DNA from: Eustoma russellianum | Taxonomy: Eukaryota; Streptophyta; Magnoliopsida; Gentianales; Gentianaceae | Assembly: GCA_036186865.1 (NCBI GenBank) | Contig: AP025067.1 | Coordinates: forward strand, 12,254,279 to 12,318,278 | DNA: 64,000 nt | Direction: 5' to 3' | Part shown: positions 12,506 to 22,546 of the stretch, piece after piece | Numbering within the stretch: the stretch's first letter is position 1 | How the letters are laid out: each line of letters starts with the position of its first letter | Translations under genes and position numbers: made by a program | Notes under the pieces: generated by a model | The model's input: the letters and a program-made list of their open reading frames with translations, nothing else | What the model was told of the DNA's origin: nothing | Databases searched by the model: none

Positions 12506-13174
12506 ATGGGATTCTATTACCGGCGATTGGCTAAAGCACAAATTCCAAGGTTTGGCGGGGAGTCTAAACCACCGGAAGCCGAAAAATGGTTGGACGAGTT
12601 TGAGGACCATCTTGTTAGAGTTCGGGTACCAGATGAAATGAGAGCCCTAATCGTTCGGCCATTTCTGATTGGTAAAGCCAGTCAATGGTGGAGAAAGAGG
12701 GTCCAGTCACTGTCTCGACCCATAACCTGGGCAAGATTCTTAGAAGAATTCTGTGGAGCTTACCTCTCACTAGAGTTGGTGGTTGAAAGAATTGAAGAGT
12801 TCGATACACTGAGACAAGAACCGGACACCCCGGTATCAGAATATGTCCGTCATTTTACCATGTTGGGACGGTATACTCCTTTAATCATGGAGGATGAACA
12901 GTGGAAGATAACTAAATTCGTACGTGGTCTGAACCCTCAGATTAAAGCTAGATTAGGCAAAGTATACCCAAATACTTTCGATGTACTGATAAAGGACTGC
13001 TATAAAGTGGAGCACGATATCCGGATAATGGAGGAACAAAGGAGATTGAATAAGCATATGAAGAGAGATGGTAGAAGGTGGCAGCCGTACCCTTATGGAG
13101 CCACGCGTAAAGTGATCAGGGCCGATAATCGAAGGATGATGCATCCAAGGATCCCGAAACCCCCAAATTACTGA
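12506..13174 (+). CDS. gag: GAG protein of TR-GAG1 (Retrotrans_gag), intact frame
   Basis: A Ty3/gypsy capsid-type GAG without interruption, about 222 residues from the ATG at 12506. The open frame extends upstream to at least 12446 without an ATG, so the true start may be eroded or further upstream. The Retrotrans_gag pattern is clear: FGGESKPPEAEKWLDE, then PFLIGKASQWWRKRV, ITWARFLEEF, VSEYVRHFTMLGRYTP and KFVRGLNPQI. GAG assembles the cytoplasmic particle. No CCHC zinc knuckle follows, unlike Tekay-A and TR-GAG2, so RNA binding may rest on the basic C-terminal tail (KRDGRR, TRKVIR) or be lost. It is the only retroelement protein frame in the window that is clearly undamaged. Confidence 0.85.
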   Translation: MGFYYRRLAKAQIPRFGGESKPPEAEKWLDEFEDHLVRVRVPDEMRALIVRPFLIGKASQWWRKRVQSLSRPITWARFLEEFCGAYLSLELVVERIEEFDTLRQEPDTPVSEYVRHFTMLGRYTPLIMEDEQWKITKFVRGLNPQIKARLGKVYPNTFDVLIKDCYKVEHDIRIMEEQRRLNKHMKRDGRRWQPYPYGATRKVIRADNRRMMHPRIPKPPNY

Positions 13175-13374
13175 CAGGTACATTGAATTCTCCAAACTAA
13201 AGTACCTACGTTTTGTCCTACTAAATTCAAATAAAGAGAGTTATAAAGAAATATGATAGGGAACTTTGAAGGAAGATTCTACATAGGTAGTGGTGAATGG
13301 ACAGGATAAACAACTGAACGTTGTATAAGGACCGAGGGAAACATGGAAGCATAGGCCCCACTATTCCCAGTTTG

Positions 13375-13405
13375 GAGGACGAAACTTATTTTAAGGGGGG
13401 GAGAA
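13375..13405 (+). other. Pol-remnant box and polypurine tract of TR-GAG1
   Basis: GAGGACGAAACTT (13375-13387) is followed by TTAAGGGGGGGAGAA up to the first base of the 3' LTR. The G-rich tract primes plus-strand synthesis. The 13-base box also occurs just before the polypurine tract in TR-GAG2 and Tekay-B. In Tekay-B it encodes part of the pol C-terminus (FEDET). Confidence 0.85.
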
Positions 13406-14118
13406 TGTTGTACCCCGCCCAAAATTAGTAAGGCGTCTAGGGATGGGGTGAAACTAGGCATGTGAATAATACCCGAAAGAGAGATATCTTCGGTTTACTT
13501 ACAATTATTTAAGATAAAAGGGAATTAGCATGCCCCTAAGTGTAAAAGTAAAGCAAGCGGGCCGATGGAGGTTTATGTAAGAATGCTAAATTAATTGACC
13601 TAAGAAATTTATAACGATTAGAAGAAGTTTTTTTAGGCAACTTTAGATGAGAAGTCGGACTACGTGGCACGCCCATATGCATATGGGATGAGCATGTATC
13701 TGGATATACCTATATACGGGATGGACTGTCATATGATAAGCGGATTATTGGATTATGGTCCATGGGAAGTATGCGTAAGGGAAAGCACATATTAATACAC
13801 AAACACGTGCATCTATATAGAATATAAAGAAAAAGGAAATAGGAGCCTGGGTAAGATTCAATTTAATTACATATACCCAAAAATAATTTTCGGATAAGGG
13901 GTTTTAAGGATAGAGTTCCTTTATACAAGCTCCGAAAGATGGGCCTAATTAAGCCTTTAATCAATTGAGAACTCTATTCATTCATTCCCAACGTGGCCGT
14001 TGGATACCATTTTGAGGTAAGACCAAAGGAACTTTGGCCATTAATTAGAGAAATTCTTAAGGTCTAGTAGGTCTAATTTGGCGGAAAATAGGTCACATGA
14101 CACATTGGTGTAAGCATT

Positions 14119-14164
<46 letters not shown>

Positions 14165-14168
14165 AGGG

Positions 14169-14185
14169 ATCTTAAATGAAATTTT
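14169..14185 (+). repeat. LINE1 target-site duplication, left copy
   Basis: ATCTTAAATGAAATTTT, identical to 20393-20409. It is derived from the TR-GAG1 3' LTR at its deletion junction. Confidence 0.93.
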
Positions 14186-14367
14186 TTCGTAGACTTTTTC
14201 TCTCTGACGGCGCAGGCGATTCAGTACTTGCGGCGTCAGCCGCCGCCGTTGCTGCCGGATCGGCACCTCATCATCACCGGCATCCCTTTTTGCATATATT
14301 AATCTGTTAATTGCTCTCATTGTTTCGTTCATTTCGTTCCTTTCGCTCGTTCGTCCAACCGGTGATC

Positions 14368-15570
14368 ATAGCAACTCCATCGCCGACCTTCGCCGACGTT
14401 GTCACTGGCGCTACCTCGGCTCAATCCATCAACATCTCACCCAAAACTGTTTCTCGATATAAAGGTATTCCTTTAATCTCGTTTTCAGATTTGGAAATTG
14501 ATGAACTTGCTGCTCCATTCAAATATTCGTTGGTGGGTACATTCTGGTATGGGAGACCTCCATTGAAGGTGATTAGAGATGTCTTCGAGAAAATTGGTTT
14601 TCATCAAGATCTTCGTATCACTCTTATTGATCAGGCGCATATACTGTTAAATTTTAGCAATGAAGCAGATTATTTACGATGCTTTTATCGACGATCATGG
14701 ATGTCATATGCGTATAACGAAATGGACAGTTGATTCTGATCCGTCCACGGATGTGCCGATAGTTCCGGTTTGGATAGCCTTTCCTGGTCTTCCCATCAAT
14801 CTTCACCGAAAAGAGGCATTATTTGAGATTGTTAAACCGATAGGAAGCCCCATCAAACTTGATGTTGCAACAACAGATGGTCTGCGACCTTCGGTTGCGC
14901 GTGTATGTGTGGAAGTCGATGTTTCGAAGGACTTACCGCAAAAGATTTATCTCCAAGCGAAGGGACGATTTATACTGCAAACCATAATTTATGAAGACTT
15001 TCCCTTGTTTTGTACCTCCTGCCGTCAGTTAGGCCATGCAGTTACGTCATGCACATCACAATCGGCAACAACAATACCGCCACCTCCTCCACCTCCACCG
15101 CGGCGACAACCAGCTCAGCGCTGGACTCCAGTTAAGAAGCGTACAGCTGCGCAACCAAACCTTCCAAAGACTGCGCCACCATCGACAGACATACCAGCTT
15201 CTCCAAGATCCCCCACCAGGATGCAGCTCCTATCGCAGATAATTTAGAGGAGCCCGTGGAGCCACTGCGGGATAATCCTGAATCCTGTGACATAGGTCAT
15301 TCGTCAGATAATGATTTACCAGAGACAGATAATCAGGGGATACCTACTGTTCCAGAAGAGGTAGCCTGCCGCATCCAGCTGCTACCTCCCACGCCTGACA
15401 CGGACACTTTAATCTCTCGCCTACAGGATTCAACAGCGGACTTTATACAGGTGGTTCCTCGTAGGAAACGTCGAGCTAAGAAGGATCTTTCTCCACTGCC
15501 TCCATCATCCATTCTTACGCGCAGTGCATCACATGCGATACAGGGAAGTGACTCTACACTTTCACAATGA
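14368..15570 (+). pseudogene. LINE1 ORF1: DUF4283 / CCHC nucleic-acid-binding protein, frameshifted twice
   Basis: ORF1 of plant L1 elements is an RNA-binding protein that coats the transcript. The start corresponding to the LINE2 ATG is ATA here (14368). The DUF4283 domain runs from about residue 20, with LVGTFWYGRPPLKV, and shifts frame near 14700. It continues with HMRITKWTVDSD and ends with a zinc knuckle CTSCRQLGHAVTSC. Then come a proline-rich tract and a return to the first frame near 15250. The tail has VVPRRKRRAKKDL, a basic patch also present in LINE2. The stop TGA (15568-15570) overlaps the ORF2 ATG as ATGA, the layout expected for reinitiation. Confidence 0.85.
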
Positions 15571-18500
15571 ATATTATGATATGGAATATAAGAGGGCTGC
15601 GGGCCTCAAAACCATGTCTGCATCAATTAATTCATGAACATAAGTTAAACATACTTGTTATCATAGAACCTAAACATGCATCAGTAACTATTTCTCGTTA
15701 TGCTTTGGAGTTTGGCTTTTCCAATTCATATGCATCGCATTCTGAGCGCATTTGGTTCTTCTAAGGTGACTCTCACTTTGAGCTAGTCACAGTGCAGGAT
15801 GAAGAACAGGTGGTATATTTTACATTAATATATCAGCCTCTTTAGTATACTTTTGTCTTGTCGGCAGTATATGGCAATCATACTCCATCGCTACGTCGTT
15901 CTTTGTGGGCTTCTTTATGCACTTTCTCTGCGAATACAGCAATTCCTTGGGTGCTGGGTGGAGATTTTAATACATTCCGCTCTATATCAGATCATGAAGG
16001 ACGTTCGCGGCCGTCACTATCTGTGTTACAAGATTTCAATGATTGCATAGAGTCATATGGTTTGATGTCGCCACCGTTTCAGGGTTCCAGATTCACCTGG
16101 TCAGATGGTAGAGATCTCGGTCGGGTTCGACGGCGTTTGGATTGGTTGTTTCTTAATACCGATTTTCATGATAAATTTGAAGATATTCAACTCACGCATC
16201 TTCCCCGAATTGCTTCGGATCATACCCCTCTTTTGCTTAAATGCCGAATGAATGTGACTTCACCGCATCGATCGTTCAGATTTTTGGATTCTTGGCTTCT
16301 ACCTCCAGACTTTCATAATTACATGCGTGCTGCTTGGACTTCATATCCTACAACGGGTGGTATGGATGGCTTCTACACAAAGTTATTCAAGTTCAAAAAG
16401 GATGTGCAACAATGGAATAAAGATATATTCGGTAATATGTTCTCTAGGGTTCAACAGGCTGAAACTCTCCTTACAAGTGCTGAACAGCGCTGGGATATGC
16501 AGCCCACAGAGGAAAATCGGATGGAATATAATCGAGCTAAGGCAGAATATCTTCAGGCCTCTTCTTATGAGATGCACTTTTGGAAGCAAAAGGCGAGGGT
16601 TAGATGGCTAAAGGAGGGAGATGCAAATACTCGCTATTATCATACTATTGTTAAAGGCCGCCGACTACATCTTCGGATTCAACAAATACAAACAACCGAT
16701 GGCTTAGTTTGTACTACCCCAGATGATATCATCGCTGAAGCTGTGTCCTTTTATACAGCCTTATATGCACATGAACCTGCAGTTAACTGTGATCAAATTA
16801 TTCGGAATATTCCAGCGCTAGTCTCCGCAGAAGATAATGCCTCTCTGACGCAGGTTCCATTGCCGGATGAGATAAAATCTGCAGTTTGGCACTTGGACCC
16901 TCATAGTGCAGCGGGGCCTGATGGTTTTGATGGCAATTTCTATAGATCTTGCTGGTCCATCATTCATACAGATGTTGTTCTAGCAGTACAAGAATTCTTC
17001 CTGGGTGTGCCTCAGCCTAAAGCTATGGCTAGCGCTTTGATCACTTTGATTCCAAAAAAATCCTCTCCTGCTACTTTCGGTGATTATCCTCCTATATGCC
17101 TCACTAATTTTATCAGTAAAGTCTGTACCAGAATTGTTGCTAGCCGCCTGTGTAAAATATTGCCAAGACTAATCTCTCCAGAGCAGACGGGTTTTCTGCC
17201 AGGTACGGACATTTCAACTCAGGTTTTATTGGCTCGTGAGATGATCCATATGCTTGATAGGGGTGGCTCACAGTTATGTCTCAAGTTGGATATGATGAAG
17301 GCTTTTGACAGAGTGAGCTGGGAATATTTGGAACTTTTACTCCACGCTTTCGGATTTTCGGGATTTTTCACTCGTATAATTTTGAATCACTTGCGGGCCA
17401 CGACATTAGCGGTGTTAATCAATGGTCAGCCCTCTTCCTATTTTAGGCCATATCGAGGTGTTAAACAGGGTGATCCTTTATCTCCTTTATTATTTATTTT
17501 AGCAGCAGAAGGTTTTACCAGGGGCTTGAAAGCCTTGACAGCAACTGGAGTGTTGCAACCTTTCCGCCTGGGTCGCATTCCCTTTACCATTACACACTTA
17601 GCCTATGCAGATGATTTACTGATATTTCTTCGAGGCACACAAAGGAATCTACAACGTTTTCATACATTTCTTACACAATATGAAGCTGCTTCCGGTCAAA
17701 AAGTAAATTTTCAAAAAAGCAGTATTATTCCTTCTGCTACAGTAACTCCACAGCAGCGTCAGACCTTTATGACTATTCTGGGCATGCGACTTTCTAGTCT
17801 TCCATTTCGCTATCTTGGTTCTTATTTGCACAAGGGCATTCCTCGTTCGCATCACTGTGTTACGCTACTGCAGCATATTGATGATCGACTTCAAGGGTGG
17901 CACTCCAAATTCTTATCTACAGCAGGTCGGCTCGTCTTGCTCCAATCAATAATCGCTGCATTACCCATTCATGTTATGGCGGGGGGAGGTATACCAAAAT
18001 CGGTCATTAAGATCATTCATCGTAAGATGGCTGCATTTTATTGGGGTCATCGACATCATTGGGTCTCCTGGACTAAGCTTACTAAGCCGCATTCGGAGGG
18101 GGGTTTAGGCCTTCGAGATTTGAATGTCTTACAGAAGGCTTTTTATTGTCGCATCTGGTAGTCGTATCACTAGAACTCAACACTGTGGAGCCAATACATG
18201 CATGCAAAATATGGACAGCGTCATGATTATCTTCATCGGTTACCAGACTCCCCTATTTGGAAAATTATATGCCGGATTCATTCTTTCTGCTTACTCCACA
18301 CAGATCGACAGGGTGACCAACTTTCATTGTTGCCAACTCAACTGGGGGAATTCTCTCTTAAAAGTGCCTATGAGATATGCCGAACCGCATCTCCAAAAAT
18401 GCTTTCTACCACGTTTATTTGGTCGAAACATCACTCTCCGTCTATCAGATTGTTTTTATGGCGTCTTTTCAATTCTGCATTGCCTTTTGAGGATTATATA

Positions 18501-19427
18501 GGACAATACATAATGGCTCAACCGACTCAATGTCCGTTCTGCAAGTGTGAGTCGGCCAGGGTGGATCATGTTTTCTTATCTTGTTCTTATGTTCGTCCGA
18601 TATGGTGCTATTTTGCAAGTGAGTTGCATTGTCCTCTTCCATCATCCATACAGCTCCGTCAATATCTTCTTTCATGGTGGTACCGATCATCCATTTCCTC
18701 ACTTATTGGAGTTTATAAAATCGTGATCCCTGCGATTATTGTTCATAACATCTGGTGTGCTTATACTTTTATGGTCTATGGTGACAAAACACATATCCCG
18801 GCGTCTTCCCTTCGGTCCTCCATACATTATGATATTACTTTGTGGCACAAAAAGATCGCAGGCTCTAAATTGTCTACTACCTAACCGCAAATTTTCGGTT
18901 AGCTGCCTGCAGTTCGGCCACCTCGTCCACTGATCGTTCGCTGGGCCACGCCACCTTCTGGACGATTGAAATTAAATGTCGACGTTGCTATGGGTCGAAA
19001 TTTCGCATCTGGAGGCGCAATACTGCGCGATCATAGGGGCTCCTGCATTGGTGCAATTTCCTTTCGCCTCTCGTTAAGTTCACCCTTACATGCGGAGATT
19101 CAAGCGGCTATTTTTGGGCTCCTTTATTTCTTACCATTCTACGGATCCATCATCCTTGAGTCAGATTGTGCCCAATTGATTGACCGGTTGACACGGCAAC
19201 ACATTGTACATGGCAATCCTCATCTTCAAAGGCTTCACTCGCTTGTTCATTTTCATCGACTCCCTTACAATCACATTTATCGCGAGGCAAACATGGCGGC
19301 ACACTATTTAGCGCAGCATGCAATGTTACACCCACGCACGGAACATTTTACATCGATCACTCTGCCCTCGTTGGTCCGTGCGGTAGTCACACTGGATCTT
19401 ACTTCCGTTCATTTGCGGGTGCCTTGA
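15567..19427 (+). pseudogene. LINE1 ORF2: endonuclease, reverse transcriptase, zf-RVT and RNase H, with in-frame stops
   Basis: All recognisable parts lie in one reading frame over about 1287 codons, interrupted by stops at about 15762, 15843, 18159, 18174, 18882 and 18900. The apurinic-type endonuclease shows MIWNIRG, EPKH, GGDFN and SDHTPL. Sequence between 15765 and 15860 is poorly matched and may hold compensating indels. The reverse transcriptase shows LKLDMMKAFDRVSW, GVKQGDPLSPLLF and the catalytic LAYADDLLIF. The zf-RVT region follows (CPFCKCESARVDHVFLSC). The C-terminal RNase H (RVT_3) has NVDVA, HAEIQA and ESDC, but reads REANMAAHYLA where the last catalytic residue is usually Asp. 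The protein would perform target-primed reverse transcription in the nucleus. Two stops disrupt the reverse transcriptase/zf-RVT junction. Confidence 0.9.
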
Positions 19428-19432
19428 CAGCA

Positions 19433-19494
19433 GTCTTCCATATGGATTGGCCAGGGTACATTTCTACTGCCTGCAACCTTCGGGAGGCAGGCAG
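19433..19494 (+). other. LINE1 3'-region unit 1: conserved box plus hairpin
   Basis: The box GTCTTCCATATGGATTGG (19433-19450) is followed by an 8-bp perfect stem, CTGCCTGC (19467-19474) with GCAGGCAG (19487-19494). The same box-then-hairpin order occurs three times in LINE2. Confidence 0.65.
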
Positions 19495-20374
19495 GCACGG
19501 TATGGTTGAACATCCATTTCTCTATGATTTATACATTATATTTCACATGTATAACATGCCTCTTTTTTTCATGGGAGCGATTTGGTTATCTCATCAACCA
19601 TCTCTTTACATATTGGTCATTGGCAAACTGTGTCGCTGGATCCTACGCTGCACCTGGTTTACTAGCATGGTGGATCCATTCGGACTTCATGTGGCGGGAC
19701 TCTTACCGGTGTCGCCTTGGCCCCTTGGTCAAGGCGACTTGGGTATGCATTTTCTCACTATGTTAGTGTTGATTATTCTAAACACTAATGCTCTATTCAT
19801 GTGCTATTCCCATTCGTGCGAGATTCTTTTCCACATTACGGTGGTGAGTCTTATTCCAGAAGTGGAGCCCACTCTTACTGCATTTTCGGACCTCACATCA
19901 TGGACGGCCATGGCGCTTCTTTACTCTTTGTCGCCTTGGGACTTCAACTGCCAAGGCGGATCCGGTAGGTGCTTGATCTTTCTACCTCTGATTGCTCAGT
20001 TACACACTTACATTGACCTTCTTTTTCGTTGGACATCTTCTGAGGTTTGGGCTTTCAAGACAATGACAAGACAAAGATGCGGCCACTGCAACAGCTTCAA
20101 CATTCTTCTATTCACACACAACCCAACGGCATTCATGGATTTGTACCCCATACTATGTTCTCATCATATCAATGACAGTTGTATAAATATGTACGCTTTT
20201 TCCTTCGCCAATGTTTTATCCACAAGGGTGGTTTTTCTTGGCAAGGTTTTAATGCGACATATCATATATGACTGGAGATATGCCATTCTTGTTTCGTTAT
20301 TTCATTACTTCGAATACTCTGACAATGTAATATGGTTTTCCTCCACCATAAGTGAGGTTTTAATTAATAAATAA
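19442..20374 (+). CDS. Possible third ORF of LINE1, downstream of ORF2
   Basis: An open frame of 310 codons starts at an ATG 14 bases after the ORF2 stop and fills nearly the whole 3' region. It opens with MDW inside an 18-base box (19433-19450). No known domain is recognised. The sequence is rich in aromatic and hydrophobic residues, with several possible membrane-like stretches. LINE2 has an open frame in the same place with the same start box. The last 31 or so codons are nearly identical in both copies, but so is the DNA, so that part does not separate coding from RNA-level constraint. It may be an untranslated region that is open by chance. Function unknown. Confidence 0.4.
   Translation: MDWPGYISTACNLREAGRHGMVEHPFLYDLYIIFHMYNMPLFFMGAIWLSHQPSLYILVIGKLCRWILRCTWFTSMVDPFGLHVAGLLPVSPWPLGQGDLGMHFLTMLVLIILNTNALFMCYSHSCEILFHITVVSLIPEVEPTLTAFSDLTSWTAMALLYSLSPWDFNCQGGSGRCLIFLPLIAQLHTYIDLLFRWTSSEVWAFKTMTRQRCGHCNSFNILLFTHNPTAFMDLYPILCSHHINDSCINMYAFSFANVLSTRVVFLGKVLMRHIIYDWRYAILVSLFHYFEYSDNVIWFSSTISEVLINK
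19711..19738 (+). other. LINE1 3'-region hairpin 2
   Basis: A perfect 9-bp stem, GTCGCCTTG (19711-19719) with CAAGGCGAC (19730-19738), and a 10-base loop. A degenerate relative of the unit-1 box lies just upstream (about 19683-19699). Confidence 0.65.
19932..19958 (+). other. LINE1 3'-region hairpin 3
   Basis: A perfect 8-bp stem, CGCCTTGG (19932-19939) with CCAAGGCG (19951-19958), and an 11-base loop. The stem nearly repeats that of hairpin 2, so the two probably arose by duplication. Confidence 0.62.
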
Positions 20375-20392
20375 ATTCTTTTCAAAAAAAAA

Positions 20393-20409
20393 ATCTTAAA
20401 TGAAATTTT
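20393..20409 (+). repeat. LINE1 target-site duplication, right copy
   Basis: ATCTTAAATGAAATTTT, directly after the A9 tail of LINE1. After it the TR-GAG1 LTR resumes with CACTAAAACTGGTC. Confidence 0.93.
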
Positions 20410-22439
20410 CACTAAAACTGGTCATGCTGGAAATTTTACTGGACTGGACTGGTTTATATGACATGATCAATCACCTGAAAATGGACCTTAGGAATATGAA
20501 ATTGGGCTAATTTTCGGTATGATACTAGTTCAAGGTGCTTACTAAGCTCGAGAGTTGGAATTTCTGAAAAAGGAGTTACGGTATGGTCACACTAAAATTT
20601 ATAGTAAAATCGGTCGCTCCAGAAATCTGCTTGTAGCGGTTTTAAGGAAAAGAATAAATGATGCCCTTAACGATATTATAAATCTGCGAAATTTATTTAC
20701 CAACTACCTAAGACATAGGTGAACCCATCTATGTAAACCACTTATTTTTAGAACAACCAAATGAAGGGTTTATCTCACAATTAAGTGGGTGTCACTAATC
20801 TGAGATTTTTGGGCAGAATCGAAGAACTTATTATAGGGCCTTAATCGAATGGGTTTAGGCTAGTTACACGACTTGGGCTTACAACCACCAATTAATGGAA
20901 TGTTATAATAAGATTTCTCAGCTGGCCCAAATTAAGAGAGGTTTAATGGGCTTACTTGAAAGACCAAAGAAAAGGGGCGCTGGATTACCGAAATTCAGCG
21001 GCCTTATTTCGTGATTAATTAAAACTAAGTGTCTTACGTATTTTGCATCATCACGAGAATTTATTATGAACAAATAAGGCATTTTTATGCATACGCATGA
21101 CAAGAATCATTGTTAGTGGGCCTAACCACGAGGGATTAGGGCTGAATACAAGAAGTGTACATGCTGGAAATTTTTCTAGCACAGCGACGAGTTGTACATA
21201 TGTGTATATGTAACGCATTATGTCATGGTTTGCATATTACATGTCATGCATTGCATCATCGTCATTTACATGATTTATGGCATTGGTTTTTATGCGAAAG
21301 AAAAATGAAAAGTGTTTTAAAAAGAAAGATTCTGTTTTAAAAGAACGCTTCCCACCGGTACCGTGTGTGTATGTGCCTGGCCAGTAAGAACCCGCCCAGA
21401 TCCGGGGTTAATTGATCTGATGATATGACCGTTCAGGCCCGAAGAGACTAGACCTGATGATATGACCGTTCAGCCCCAGAGAGAATAGACCTGATAATGA
21501 CCGTTCGGGCCCAGAGAGAATAGACCCGATAAGTGATGACGCTACCGTTCTTAATCCGGGAATAATAGATTCGAAGGGGAGACGTTACCGCCTCAGATCC
21601 GGAAAGATAGATCTGAACACTCTGTTGTTTTCTGACGATGATGATTTGAAAGAAAAGCATGAAAGATCATATTCTCATTGTTTTATCATGATGCATCATA
21701 CGTACATATGCATGCATGTCACGTTTATGGAGTTATTGTGTAGTGACACATGATGCTTAGACTAAGTTGTTATGACCTTGTAGGTCTTAAGTATGACTTC
21801 CTTAAGTGATGATTCTTGTTATGTTATGAATTGATGCGAGTACAGTCTTTTATTGTTATGTTCTGTATTAAGTAATGATTTTATTTAAGTTATGATCGTG
21901 ATGCATTAAGTGTTGATACCTATCGAGTAATGGATGGAGGACAGGTATGATTCTAAACCGAAAAATTTGGGGTTCGGTTCTTGTATGCACTTTCCATTTA
22001 ATCCTCAATTATTATAGTATACTTGCTGGTGACTTTGTCACTCACCCCCTATTTTTCCTCCCAGAGGCTGCAGGGAATAAGGTAGAGTGGATTGAGGATG
22101 AACCTAAGGTTCCCTACCCGTGAGCGCAGCAAGGAGTGGACGGATTTAGGAGACATGACTGGCCAGCTATGATTGAGGACTGATTATGTACTTGGGATGG
22201 AAAACATTTGCTTTTGTGACTTTCGCTACTTTTGATCTGGGTTGTAAAACTATGAATGGTCTTGTGGATGTTTTCTTTTAATTCGAAGTTTTGAATTCTG
22301 CCACGGTTTCGCTTACTTATTTACGTGTAAGCGCAAAAATCCATGCATTATTTCATGGATCATGACATGTATGGGACGACGCCTGGTACTCTCCTTAGTG
22401 AAGTACGGCGGGTGCACCGACTCCGGCCCAGGCGCCACA

Positions 22440-22446
22440 TATATAT

Positions 22447-22492
<46 letters not shown>
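22440..22492. repeat. TA microsatellite between TR-GAG1 and LINE2
   Basis: A (TA)n tract with two TAAATA interruptions. It borders the TR-GAG1 3' LTR on one side and the 3' end of LINE2 on the other. Confidence 0.9.
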
Positions 22493-22498
<6 letters not shown>

Positions 22499-22546
22499 AG
22501 GAAATTTTATTATGATAACCCTCACTTGTGGCTGAGGAAAACCCTA

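Larger units (their letters stand above)
14186..20392 (+). mobile_element. LINE1: near full-length L1-type non-LTR retrotransposon
   Basis: About 6.2 kb with a GC-rich 5' leader, ORF1 (DUF4283 plus zinc knuckle), ORF2 (endonuclease, reverse transcriptase, zf-RVT, RNase H), a long 3' region and a terminal A9 tract. It is flanked by a perfect 17-bp duplication (14169-14185 and 20393-20409). Full length and an exact duplication indicate normal target-primed insertion. Both ORFs are broken. Confidence 0.95.
7103..22439 (+). mobile_element. TR-GAG1: GAG-only Ty3/gypsy-derived LTR retrotransposon carrying LINE1
   Basis: Two copies of a sequence beginning TGTTGTACCCC (7103 and 13406) and ending GGCGCCACA (12148 and 22439) enclose only 1257 bp. 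That interior holds a tRNA-Met primer site, a gag frame and a polypurine tract. No protease, reverse transcriptase, RNase H or integrase is present. The element must therefore depend on enzymes from elsewhere, as known for plant TR-GAG and LARD elements. The flanking pentamers are CATAT on the left and TATAT on the right, four of five matching, within TA-rich DNA. LINE1 sits in the 3' LTR. Tekay-B at the right of the window is the best candidate partner. Confidence 0.85.
13406..22439 (+). repeat. 3' LTR of TR-GAG1, internally deleted and split by LINE1
   Basis: Without LINE1 and its duplicated target this LTR is about 2.8 kb, against 5.05 kb for the 5' copy. Two segments of the 5' LTR are missing: about 7863-8694 (junction in the TA tract, at TAG) and about 8717-10100 (junction at an AATGA microhomology). 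The rest aligns closely, including the array at 21395-21610 and the end motif at 22404. LINE1 lies exactly at the second junction. Confidence 0.85.
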
